Source: an uncultured Rhodospirillaceae bacterium
Lineage (GTDB): Bacteria; Pseudomonadota; Alphaproteobacteria; RF32; CAG-239
Assembly (NCBI GenBank): GCA_900320035.1
Contig: ONQU01000125.1
Span: forward strand, 1-12,067
Direction of reading: 5' to 3'
Length of the DNA stretch: 12,067 bases
Within the stretch, counting starts at the first letter, position 1, and the number at the start of each line of letters is the position of its first letter. Below, piece by piece: positions 5,314-12,067 of the stretch. The translations under genes were made by a program, and so were the position numbers. The notes beneath the pieces are model-generated. The model was not told the origin of the DNA. It made no database searches and saw only the letters and a list, made by a program, of their open reading frames with translations.

Positions 5314-6246
5314 ATGGAACAAAAAAATACTTCAACAATTTGGCCGGTGCAGGCACCTTGTCAGATTGCGTATCAAGATCCCGTCAGCGGCTATTTTTGG
5401 CTGCGTCCGTACGTGGATTTGCAACGAAAAAGCAAAATTTGGGGAATTGCCATCGACGGTATTGTTTTCCGCTTGGTGCATGAAGTTAATGGTGATTGGG
5501 ACACCGCCATAACGCTCAAACATGAAAAAAGTCGGGCACAGATGGCAACAACAACCGAGTTGGATATTGCGTTTGCATACAAAGACGCTTTCAATGACGT
5601 TGTGGCATTGCTCAAAAAATTGGATATAAATGCCGAAGCGTGGTATAATGGTTGGTATTGGTCCAATGAAAATCAAGGTGATGAGGCCGTCGTTGTCGAT
5701 ATGACCGATTGTCATCCCGAACTTGTGCCGAAGCGTTATCGCAACGGATATGTGCGTCTGGTGAGTCACTATGTGGTTAAAAAGCCGATTACGGTCGGTT
5801 ATAATTTGGTTTACCTGCATGAAGGTAAATTTAAATTGGCAACCGATTTTCGACCTTATTTAAGCCCGTATTTATGGGGTTTGGATGGCGGTAAATATTA
5901 CCTGCATTTAAACGAAGAACCTCAGCGATTGACTCTAGAGGCCGGTTTGGCAAGGGCCGCAGGTTTTTGTACGGAAAATCTGAAAATAGATTTACCAAGC
6001 AAAGAGGAATTGGAAAAAGTGATTAAAGAGAAAAATGCTCTCAATAACGCTTTGGTTATTCTCTCAGCCTACGGTGTTAATGTTGATTTAGTCAACAACC
6101 GTGAACCGCATTGGTTAACCAAAAATCTGTATCACAAAAACGGTTTTGACGGCTTTGTGACGTATTTCAACCGTCTCGTTCGTGCCGATGAACCTTGTAT
6201 TTGTCGGTTGGTTGGGCGCTCTAAAGGCAAAATTGAATTTATGTAA
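5314..6246 (+). CDS. Orphan 310-residue protein of unknown function
   Basis: I do not recognise this protein. It has no signal peptide or membrane segment and is probably cytoplasmic. The first 200 residues are rich in aromatic beta-like stretches (GYFWLRPYVDL at 26-36, WYNGWYW at 110-116, YVRLVSHYVV at 146-155, YYLHLN at 195-200). A Lys/Glu-rich helical stretch follows (about 228-252), and then a tail containing NREPHWLTKNLY (262-273) and CICRLVGRSKG (295-305). Coding is well supported: a long open frame between a plausible promoter and a clean terminator, with codon use like its neighbours. The ATG at 5314 lacks a Shine-Dalgarno. The repeated Trp/Tyr clusters could form a ligand- or carbohydrate-binding surface, but that is only a guess. 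It stands as a single-gene unit. Confidence 0.75.
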   Translation: MEQKNTSTIWPVQAPCQIAYQDPVSGYFWLRPYVDLQRKSKIWGIAIDGIVFRLVHEVNGDWDTAITLKHEKSRAQMATTTELDIAFAYKDAFNDVVALLKKLDINAEAWYNGWYWSNENQGDEAVVVDMTDCHPELVPKRYRNGYVRLVSHYVVKKPITVGYNLVYLHEGKFKLATDFRPYLSPYLWGLDGGKYYLHLNEEPQRLTLEAGLARAAGFCTENLKIDLPSKEELEKVIKEKNALNNALVILSAYGVNVDLVNNREPHWLTKNLYHKNGFDGFVTYFNRLVRADEPCICRLVGRSKGKIEFM

Positions 6247-6249
6247 TCT

Positions 6250-6292
6250 CAAAAAGAACCTTAAAAACTTGTTGTTTTTAAGGTTCTTTTTG
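6250..6292 (+). terminator. Intrinsic terminator after the 310-residue gene, overlapping the next promoter
   Basis: An 18-bp perfect inverted repeat (6250-6267 with 6275-6292) has the seven-base loop CTTGTTG, with A5 on the 5' arm and T5 on the 3' arm. It starts four bases after the stop codon. Confidence 0.88.
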
Positions 6293-6300
6293 TTTATAGT
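6272..6300 (+). promoter_or_regulatory. Possible promoter of the rRNA methyltransferase gene
   Basis: TTGTTT (6272-6277) in the terminator loop and TATAGT (6295-6300) are separated by 17 nt. The predicted start is near 6307, just before the Shine-Dalgarno at 6309-6314. Supply by read-through of the terminator is the alternative. Confidence 0.4.
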
Positions 6301-6320
6301 GGCGTTCAAAGGAGAAAAAA

Positions 6321-7538
6321 ATGCAATTGAGCGCCAAATATCAAGCTGTTTTAGAGATTATGCAAAAAATCTGGCAAGATCAATATCCTGCCGATAATAT
6401 CATCAAAGAATATTTGCGTAATCGCAAGTATATCGGCTCTAAAGACCGTAAATTTATCACCAATACCATTTGGGACATTATTCGCCATCGCAGTCGTTTG
6501 GAATTTGATTGCGGGTGCTGCGAACCGCGTTTTTTACTACTGGCTTATTTACAGCAAAAAGGAGAAGATTTAGATATTGTGGCTGATGGCTCGGCTTATG
6601 GTTTAGCGTGCGTTGATAAAATTGAAAAACAGCAATTATTGCAATTAAAAGAAGATGTTTATCCGCCTTATATTGAACTTGAATGCCCGAAGTGGTTATA
6701 TGAAAAAATTAATGATAAAGCCTTAATTGAATCATTAAATACCACCGCTTCGGCCGATATCAGGGCTAATTTTATCAGTCGTGAAGATGCTAAAAATAAG
6801 TTACAAAAAGAAGGATTGTTTTTTTCTTACACTCCCTACTCTCCTTATGGTTTACGTTCAGCAGAACGTTTGAATTTACAAAATTGCACCGCCTATCAAA
6901 ATGGTGAAATTGAGGTGCAAGATGAAGCTTCGCAACTTGGAGCCATTTTGTGCGATGTGCGTGCTGAACATAAAATCATTGATTACTGCTGCGGCGCCGG
7001 CGGTAAAAGTTTGTTACTGGGTGCTATTCTAAATAATAAAGGAATAATTTTTGCGCATGATATTAACCCTAAGCGGATGGAAAATTTAAAGCCGCGTGCC
7101 GAGCGTTTAGACATTAAAAACATACAGTTGGTAAGTGAGCTTAAACCGCAGGACAAATATGACCGTTTTATTATTGATGCACCATGCTCGGGAAGCGGTA
7201 CTTGGCGACGTTCACCGGACGCTAAATATCGCCTCACGCCAAAGCAGTTGAAGGCTATTGAGCAGGCGCAAGAGGAAATTTTAGAAATTGCGGTTAAACA
7301 TTTGACACCGAATGGCAAAATTATTTATATGACATGCTCGGTATTACCGGAAGAAAATGAGCTGCGGATTGAAAATTTTTTAGCAAAACATCCACAATTT
7401 ACAACCGTTGATATGGAAAAATTATGGGAACGTAAATTGGAGTTACCTTATCCTTCAACGGAAAAACGTTGGCTGAAATGTTCACCGCTAACCACCGGTA
7501 CCGACGGCTTTTTTGTTAGTGTTTTGCAATATAAATAA
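6321..7538 (+). CDS. RsmB-type rRNA cytosine-C5 methyltransferase (NOL1/NOP2/Sun family)
   Basis: This is an S-adenosylmethionine-dependent enzyme making 5-methylcytosine in RNA, most likely in 16S rRNA as RsmB does (C967 in E. coli). The 405 residues contain a helical N-terminal region, then VQDEASQLGA (about 199-208), SAM motif I DYCCGAGGKS (221-230), motif IV DAPCSGSGTWRRSPD with Cys289, and motif VI MTCSVLPEENE with Cys339. These two cysteines are the release and nucleophilic cysteines of the family. The C-terminal TTGTDGFFVSVL is also typical. The N-terminal RNA-binding part is shorter and less conserved than in E. coli RsmB, so the exact target cytosine is inferred. AAGGAG at 6309-6314, six bases before the ATG, fixes the start. 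The gene ends two bases from a convergent neighbour, with no hairpin terminator between them. Confidence 0.9.
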   Translation: MQLSAKYQAVLEIMQKIWQDQYPADNIIKEYLRNRKYIGSKDRKFITNTIWDIIRHRSRLEFDCGCCEPRFLLLAYLQQKGEDLDIVADGSAYGLACVDKIEKQQLLQLKEDVYPPYIELECPKWLYEKINDKALIESLNTTASADIRANFISREDAKNKLQKEGLFFSYTPYSPYGLRSAERLNLQNCTAYQNGEIEVQDEASQLGAILCDVRAEHKIIDYCCGAGGKSLLLGAILNNKGIIFAHDINPKRMENLKPRAERLDIKNIQLVSELKPQDKYDRFIIDAPCSGSGTWRRSPDAKYRLTPKQLKAIEQAQEEILEIAVKHLTPNGKIIYMTCSVLPEENELRIENFLAKHPQFTTVDMEKLWERKLELPYPSTEKRWLKCSPLTTGTDGFFVSVLQYK

Positions 7539-7540
7539 AA

Positions 7541-8032
7541 TTAGAAAAACGGATTATATGCCCACTGCAATAAGGCTTGACGTTGTTTGCGGCGGCAATC
7601 TAAATCAAAAGCTAAACAATTATGCTTGATTTGTGCTTGGTGACGTTTAAAAGCGCGCCACCGCTTAATTTGCCAAGCATCAACAGCGGCTATACGGCGT
7701 CCCATATAATAGCGGCAATACCACTGAAACCAACCGCGCGGATCGGGGGCGATTATCCAACCGCGGCGTTGCCATTCACCAAGCGACATACGCGATTTTA
7801 TTTGAAAATAATTAGCTTGAATATCCGGCTTCTGAGGCGATAATTTTGCCTCTGTAAACCATGTGGACGGAAATTCATCTTGACAATCATTCATATAATG
7901 TCCTTCAAAAACACCAAGTGCCAACATCTGCGGCGGTGTCAATTCCGGCTGAAATTCCGATGCAAAATTTTTTCCTATCGGTTCGTCATAAGTATAGACA
8001 TAACCTTGTTGCATTTTATCATTTACCACCAT
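7541..8032 (-). CDS. Conserved 163-residue protein of unknown function
   Basis: The protein resembles a family of uncharacterised proteins I know from varied bacteria and some eukaryotes, built on the same wording: ELTPPQMLALGVFEGHYMNDC (30-50), EFPSTWF (53-59), WIIAPDPRGWFQWYCRYYMGRR (92-113) and RRKQRQALLQWAY (147-159). It is rich in Trp, Tyr and Arg and has no signal peptide or membrane span. No catalytic motif is evident, though conserved acidic, His and aromatic residues suggest a small-molecule or nucleic-acid binding fold. AGGAG at 8039-8043, six bases before the ATG at 8032, supports the first Met over Met7. It is convergent with the methyltransferase gene (2-nt gap) and divergent from the orphan operon starting at 8135. 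Confidence 0.82.
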   Translation of the reverse strand: MVVNDKMQQGYVYTYDEPIGKNFASEFQPELTPPQMLALGVFEGHYMNDCQDEFPSTWFTEAKLSPQKPDIQANYFQIKSRMSLGEWQRRGWIIAPDPRGWFQWYCRYYMGRRIAAVDAWQIKRWRAFKRHQAQIKHNCLAFDLDCRRKQRQALLQWAYNPFF

Positions 8033-8134
8033 TTTAATCTCCTAACATTAATATAGTAATTTATTGATAAATAACTATATTTTTATTGATTTTTGACAAA
8101 AGTTATGATAAAAAGGAAATATGAGGAAATAACC
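8033..8134. promoter_or_regulatory. AT-rich divergent intergenic region
   Basis: This 102-bp spacer should hold promoters for genes on both sides, but the boxes are ambiguous. On plus, TATGAT (8104-8109) is a good -10 with only a weak TTTTAT-like -35. A perfect TTGACA (8093-8098) has no good -10 at a suitable distance. On minus, TATAGT (8074-8079) and TTGTCA (8094-8099) are separated by only 14 nt. The plus-strand gene's Shine-Dalgarno GAGGA is at 8123-8127. Confidence 0.3.
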
Positions 8135-8761
8135 ATGACTGATAATGAACCAAAAATTGATAAAGTATATGAGGAATCTTGTGCCTGTTTGCTACCGATA
8201 TTTAGGGCGGCAAAAGAGATGTGCGAGTTCATCTGTGATGATAAAGATTATTTTAAAAGCGGACGACCGCTTGAACAATTGTATCATATGGCTATTGTTT
8301 CCAAAGTGGTCCAAGATATCAATAAAAGTTGCGATTCAGTAGATGAAGCCGCTAAAAGTATTCGTATCGCAAGAATATATAATGAAAATAATTTTTATAT
8401 CAGTAACGGCAAATGTATCAGGGTTGGCAAACTGTTGGAACGCCCCGGGGTGGCTGATTTTATCAAAGCCGGTAACATAGCGTATAATGAGCAATATGCA
8501 AATGAATATTTAGATGCCTTTCAAGACGATGCTTATCCGTTATTTAATAATAAAAAGCCGCTTTGCTCGGTGACCGGAAATGTTTTGAACTGGAAATATA
8601 TGAAAAATTCTTTAGTATTAAAAACTACTGTTATGGTGGATCAACGCACATTTAATCTGAGTGAAGATACCGTGGCTAAAATCAATGAATTTTGCGATAT
8701 AAAACAGGCACAGTTTGTTAAGCAAATGCAACTTCATACCCAAAATAAATTTAAGACCTGA
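8135..8761 (+). CDS. Orphan 208-residue protein, first gene of the paralogue operon
   Basis: I do not recognise this protein. It is soluble-looking and mostly helical in its first half, with an acidic start (MTDNEPKIDKVYEE), several cysteines (CACLL, MCEFIC, KSCDS), a central NENNFYISNGKCIRVGKLLERPG (about 83-105) and a positively charged tail. There is no signal peptide or membrane span. GAGGA at 8123-8127, seven bases before the ATG at 8135, fixes the start. The frame is open further upstream to a TTG, but nothing supports initiation there. Its stop is 20 bases before the 651-residue gene, so the two are almost certainly cotranscribed. Being first and small beside two large hydrolase-like proteins, it could be an adaptor, chaperone or inhibitor of them; that is speculation from position alone. 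Confidence 0.78.
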   Translation: MTDNEPKIDKVYEESCACLLPIFRAAKEMCEFICDDKDYFKSGRPLEQLYHMAIVSKVVQDINKSCDSVDEAAKSIRIARIYNENNFYISNGKCIRVGKLLERPGVADFIKAGNIAYNEQYANEYLDAFQDDAYPLFNNKKPLCSVTGNVLNWKYMKNSLVLKTTVMVDQRTFNLSEDTVAKINEFCDIKQAQFVKQMQLHTQNKFKT

Positions 8762-8769
8762 ATGTATAA

Positions 8770-8785
8770 AAGGACGAGGCAATGG
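8770..8785 (+). repeat. Ribosome-binding-site/start block, copy 1
   Basis: AAGGACGAGGCAATGG spans the Shine-Dalgarno and start of the 651-residue gene. It matches 10718-10733 at 15 of 16 positions, and the encoded N-termini (MAVNV and MVNV) also agree. Confidence 0.7.
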
Positions 8786-10737
8786 CAGTAAATGTAGATG
8801 ATATAGAAACGATTAAAGACATATCGGGGTTGAATTTTGGAGAACACGCCGGTTTGTTGCGGTCATTACAAAAACAAGCTGAAGAAACACCAGAAACAGC
8901 GAGTTCGTTATTGCCTAAATTTTATCGTTTGCTTGAAGGAAAAGGTACAAGTTCGGATATGTTACCGGTTGCCGCCGAAACTTTTGCAGCTATTTCAAAA
9001 AATCTTTCGCAAGCACAAATAGCCGAAGCACTCAATACTCTCCACAATCAAAACAGGGATAATCTTATAGAGCGTGGAGCCAGTTCATTTTGTATGTCGA
9101 ATCCCGCATGCGCCGAACCGGTTTTTAATTTTATAGCGTCACAAGTAGAAAAAACGCCATATAGTGATGATAAGAAAAACTTTTTCATGCCGGCGATTAG
9201 AAATATGACTATAGCTATTGTATATGCCGCAAATGAAGAAAAGAAAAAAATGCTGGAAAAGATGGAATCTTTGGAACCTGCCGTTCAAGACATTTTCTAT
9301 TTGCACTACGCCAAACAATTGGTGCATCAAAGTACGATAAAGCCGATTATTTTATTGGAAAAACTAAAACAATATGAAATTAAAAAATCCACTAATTATG
9401 CTAAATTGTACCAAAATATCGATGCTATTATCAAAGCTGATAATACGAAAATAGATGAATGTCTGCATTTTATCAGTTCAACTATAGAAAATCCCCAAAA
9501 TGATGTTTATGATTTAAAAGCGGCTTATGAAGTTTTGGGACAAATCCGTAATATTTACTCGCATAAAGAAAAAGTGGATGCGATTTTCCTGCGCGGCTTA
9601 CGTAATCCGCAGAATAATTTGAGTTCCAAAAAAGCCGCTTATCGCCAAATGGGCAGAATTGATGAATTAACATCACGCTCATCTATTGGGCAACGTGTCG
9701 AAAAAACGGACGATAATCAATACGGATTTAAGAGCGTTGACTATATAACGGACAATGAACCTGCCGTTTTGTTCTTGGGCGGTAATGCTACAAATTCCGA
9801 CAGAAGTGCCAATGGATATCTCTCATCATTAGAAAAACTTTTGCAATACCATAAGATAGAGGAAAATATTGCACTTTATGCCGCAATTTATGATTTTGGT
9901 GAGTTTGATGATAAAGCAATCGCATTCAATGACAACTTAGCTCGAACAAAATTAATGCAAGACCATCACCGCTCGGTAAAATTAAATAAACAACTTAATG
10001 AAGATACACTTCATCCACGTTATGTCGATGATTTATTTGATAAAGCACTATTAAACCGTATAAGCGATAAAAATGGGAAAAGATTGTCGACTGACGAAGC
10101 TTGCGCGAAAATACGCAAATTAACAATTGTGGCACATTGCCATGGTGCGTATACATTTCTTAAATTAGAGGAGAAAATGCAAAAGAAAATGCAGGAGCTG
10201 GGTTATTCCGCTGAGGAACGTGCTAAAATTCAGCACGAAATGTTATGCGTGGCTCATGCCCCTTATGCGCCGCTCAGTATTTCTAAATCAACAATGATTT
10301 CTTTTGCTTCAGCACAAGATTTGGAAATAAGTCACCATAACAATTTTGAAACCGAAATTCGGGCTATGGCAAAAAATAATGAGGTACTGTTGAGTTATTT
10401 TCCAGGCAAACAAGGTGAACTTTTCTTAACACCTTCGATGGGTGAAGATGTCGAGGAACACAATTTTTTAGGTTATGATACAACACAAAAAGGTTTGAGC
10501 AAAGAAGGGAAAGCTATTTTAGGATTGGCGGGTAATGCTATTGTTAACGGCGTCAGAAGTTCGCTGGCCGACAAACCATTGCCTCCAGTTAAAGCCCTTG
10601 TTTGCGGTCAAGATGAAAAATGCCAAAAATTATTTGATAAATTAAAAGAAAACGGTGCTAAAATGTGGCAAAAAATATCCTTAAGCACGGCAATTCGCCA
10701 AAAAGCTAAATACAAAGAAGGACAAGGCAATGGTTAA
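8782..10737 (+). CDS. 651-residue protein: helical repeats plus Cys-nucleophile alpha/beta-hydrolase-like domain
   Basis: The N-terminal half (about 1-320) is helix-rich with HEAT-like repeats. Two clear units start ENPQNDVYDLKAAY (236-249) and RNPQNNLSSKKAAY (274-287), a 38-residue period. The C-terminal half looks like an alpha/beta hydrolase: a strand into LFLGGNATNSDRSANG (330-345, oxyanion-loop-like), a strand into IVAHCHGA with Cys453 in the nucleophile elbow, SAQD with Asp513 after the next strand region, and GEDVEEHN with His560. The order Cys, Asp, His matches a hydrolase triad with Cys in place of Ser, as in dienelactone hydrolases or PHA synthases. There is no signal peptide. AAAGGACGAGG lies just upstream of the ATG. 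The next gene overlaps by 8 nt and encodes a paralogue of the C-terminal domain. Fold assignment is inference from motif order; substrate is unknown. Confidence 0.8.
   Translation: MAVNVDDIETIKDISGLNFGEHAGLLRSLQKQAEETPETASSLLPKFYRLLEGKGTSSDMLPVAAETFAAISKNLSQAQIAEALNTLHNQNRDNLIERGASSFCMSNPACAEPVFNFIASQVEKTPYSDDKKNFFMPAIRNMTIAIVYAANEEKKKMLEKMESLEPAVQDIFYLHYAKQLVHQSTIKPIILLEKLKQYEIKKSTNYAKLYQNIDAIIKADNTKIDECLHFISSTIENPQNDVYDLKAAYEVLGQIRNIYSHKEKVDAIFLRGLRNPQNNLSSKKAAYRQMGRIDELTSRSSIGQRVEKTDDNQYGFKSVDYITDNEPAVLFLGGNATNSDRSANGYLSSLEKLLQYHKIEENIALYAAIYDFGEFDDKAIAFNDNLARTKLMQDHHRSVKLNKQLNEDTLHPRYVDDLFDKALLNRISDKNGKRLSTDEACAKIRKLTIVAHCHGAYTFLKLEEKMQKKMQELGYSAEERAKIQHEMLCVAHAPYAPLSISKSTMISFASAQDLEISHHNNFETEIRAMAKNNEVLLSYFPGKQGELFLTPSMGEDVEEHNFLGYDTTQKGLSKEGKAILGLAGNAIVNGVRSSLADKPLPPVKALVCGQDEKCQKLFDKLKENGAKMWQKISLSTAIRQKAKYKEGQGNG
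10718..10733 (+). repeat. Ribosome-binding-site/start block, copy 2
   Basis: AAGGACAAGGCAATGG spans the Shine-Dalgarno and start of the following paralogue, inside the 3' end of the 651-residue gene. It differs from 8770-8785 by one base. Confidence 0.7.
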
Positions 10738-12067
10738 TGTATTGAGCGAAAATTCTTATACCGATGGTAATAGCTGTCAAATAACGCAAGAATTGTCTGA
10801 TGGTAGTTGGCGTGAAATTAGTAGGCATGGTGATGAAGTCTACAAGATTAAAACCATCCAAAAAGACGGTTCGTATATTATCACAAACAGAGATAATATC
10901 AAAACCGAAGAATTAACGTCTGATGGCTATTTGCGTGAATACAATATTTTGACGCAAAAACTGAAAAAAGAAACATCGCCGGACAAGGTAATTAAAACTT
11001 ACTACGATAACGGCAATGTCGAAACAATCAGAGATGAAGCAAAAGGTGTATACTCTTCCTATTATGAAAATGGCAATTTAGCCAGATATGAAGATAAAAA
11101 TTATGAAGTGTATAAAGATATAACAGGCAAAGTTAATTATGAGCTGAAAGACGGAGAAATAACCATCAATCCGAATTGGTTTTCGTATTATCGCCTCGGT
11201 GTTAAATCACAAAACAATGATGAACATTGGGAAGAAAAATGTATGCTTAATCCTACGAAAAAGACCTTACTTTGTTTGGGTGGTGATCAAACCAGAGAGG
11301 CACGCCGTGCCAATGGCAACATTAACGGCTTTGTAAGTGTCATGGGGCTATCTTTAGAAAATATAAGTGATATGCAACTTGTTGCCTGTTATCGACCGCA
11401 GAATGATCTTTTAAGGTGGATTTGGCATAAAGTACGTGGATTTGATAAACAATATAAAAACGATTGTAAACGCGAAATTTTGCAAAAATTTATGCCGTTT
11501 ATGGCGCGGCAGATTGATGGAAAATGGGAGCGTTTGCCGATTAATGAACTTTATCAAAATTTTCGCAACATTATGATTCAGGCACATTGTTATGGTGCCA
11601 ATGATTTACCATACTACACTCAGGTTTTTAAAGAGACAATGACGAAACTGGGGTATGAAAAACCGATCCAACAACAAGCACTTAAACAAATCATATGCAT
11701 CACCAATAACAGCCAACGCGATTTAACCGATGATTTGGGCTTTACCACGATACATCGTTATTCGGTTAAAGACGGACAAACGGAAGTTGAATATGAAACC
11801 AAATATTCTGATGAATATCCGCTGTTTATGCAAGATAATGAAAAGTTTGCCGCACAAAAAGGTAATCAAGCGGCCTTTGTTGAAACCAGACCCAATGAGA
11901 TGATTATGGCTTTTGATAAAATTTTGCTTTATGCCAGCCATGGTGAGGAGCATAACGAAGGTTTTTGGGTAACCGAAAAATTAGATTTAACAACCGTTGG
12001 CAAAAATCAGGCTCATTTAATGGCCAAAATAGGGCTGTTTTGGTATCACAATCATGAGGAAATACCG
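10730..12067 (+). CDS. MORN-like repeat protein with Cys-nucleophile hydrolase-like domain (C-terminus beyond right edge)
   Basis: The frame is open for 446 codons to the right edge, so the protein is partial. The N-terminus (about 10-130) has five short turns, SDGSW, KDGSY, SDGYL, DNGNV and ENGNL (Gly at 25, 47, 66, 95, 115), spaced 19-29 residues. The last two, with their preceding YY, resemble MORN_2 (YwqK-type) repeats. The C-terminal domain is homologous to that of the upstream 651-residue protein: LLCLGGDQT then RRANG (180-196), IQAHCYGA with Cys287, SVKD with Asp348, and HGEEHN with His408. The Cys-to-Asp spacing is 61 here and 60 there. GAAGGA at 10717-10722 lies seven bases before the ATG. 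The start overlaps the preceding gene by 8 nt. There is no signal peptide. The enzyme class is inferred and the substrate unknown. Confidence 0.8.
   Translation, partial: MVNVLSENSYTDGNSCQITQELSDGSWREISRHGDEVYKIKTIQKDGSYIITNRDNIKTEELTSDGYLREYNILTQKLKKETSPDKVIKTYYDNGNVETIRDEAKGVYSSYYENGNLARYEDKNYEVYKDITGKVNYELKDGEITINPNWFSYYRLGVKSQNNDEHWEEKCMLNPTKKTLLCLGGDQTREARRANGNINGFVSVMGLSLENISDMQLVACYRPQNDLLRWIWHKVRGFDKQYKNDCKREILQKFMPFMARQIDGKWERLPINELYQNFRNIMIQAHCYGANDLPYYTQVFKETMTKLGYEKPIQQQALKQIICITNNSQRDLTDDLGFTTIHRYSVKDGQTEVEYETKYSDEYPLFMQDNEKFAAQKGNQAAFVETRPNEMIMAFDKILLYASHGEEHNEGFWVTEKLDLTTVGKNQAHLMAKIGLFWYHNHEEIP

Noticed and set aside
5332..5820. Minus-strand open frame of 162 codons antisense to the orphan 310-residue gene
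   Set aside because: It lies wholly inside a plus-strand gene that has a promoter, terminator and coherent protein composition. The antisense product is low-quality in composition and has no ribosome binding site.
8093..8098. Perfect TTGACA as the -35 box of the orphan operon
   Set aside because: No acceptable -10 box lies 15-19 bases downstream, and a start there would leave almost no leader for the Shine-Dalgarno.
8093..8134. TTG start for the 208-residue gene
   Set aside because: No ribosome binding site precedes it, while GAGGA sits seven bases before the ATG at 8135.
9139..9682. Minus-strand open frames inside the 651-residue gene
   Set aside because: They are short, lack start signals and lie antisense to a continuous coding frame.
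10730..12067. Reading the operon as a toxin-immunity pair
   Set aside because: MORN-like repeats occur in so-called YwqK-type antitoxins, but here they are fused to an enzyme-like domain, no secretion marker is present, and both large genes are paralogues rather than a toxin with an antidote.

Overview
The window is AT-rich, gene-dense bacterial chromosome that fits an uncultured, low-GC alphaproteobacterium. The main reason is a short HprK reduced to its catalytic domain, the form known from Alphaproteobacteria. It sits in one operon with tsaE and an Mla-type lipid transporter. The taxonomic call is inference. A gut or host-associated lineage is plausible from the low GC and the number of orphan genes, but the sequence does not prove it. 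I saw no tRNA, rRNA, CRISPR array, insertion sequence or phage gene.

Region 1 (1-3202, minus strand) is a tightly packed operon of five genes. In transcription order these are a membrane-anchored nuclease-like protein, tsaE, hprK, mlaE and mlaF (cut by the left edge). The junctions are a TAATG overlap, an 8-nt overlap, an ATGA overlap and a 10-nt gap. A sigma70-like promoter lies at 3174-3202.

Region 2 (3203-3603) looks empty at first but holds a divergent promoter, a long rod-like hairpin, a 37-codon ORF for a hydrophobic peptide, and a strong bidirectional terminator shared with greA. Together these read as one compact transcript of about 295 nt.

Region 3 (3604-7538) carries housekeeping-type genes with clear punctuation. 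greA (minus) has a leader hairpin. A divergent DapB-like reductase (plus) has lost the family's catalytic signature. An orphan 310-residue protein and an RsmB-type rRNA cytosine methyltransferase follow on the plus strand. Hairpin terminators end the DapB-like and orphan genes. The methyltransferase is convergent, with a 2-nt gap, with a conserved 163-residue protein of unknown function on the minus strand.

Region 4 (8135-12067, plus strand) is the most unusual part. It is an apparent operon of a 208-residue orphan, a 651-residue protein and a right-truncated protein of at least 446 residues. The last two are paralogues. Both have a C-terminal alpha/beta-hydrolase-like domain with a cysteine in the nucleophile-elbow position (AHC[HY]GA), an upstream LGG[ND]xT...RxANG motif, a following Asp and a late EEHN His. 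Their N-termini are unrelated: helical repeats in one, MORN-like DG/NG repeats in the other. The two genes even share a nearly identical ribosome-binding-site/start block, which points to tandem duplication followed by N-terminal swapping. I do not recognise this family; its function is open.
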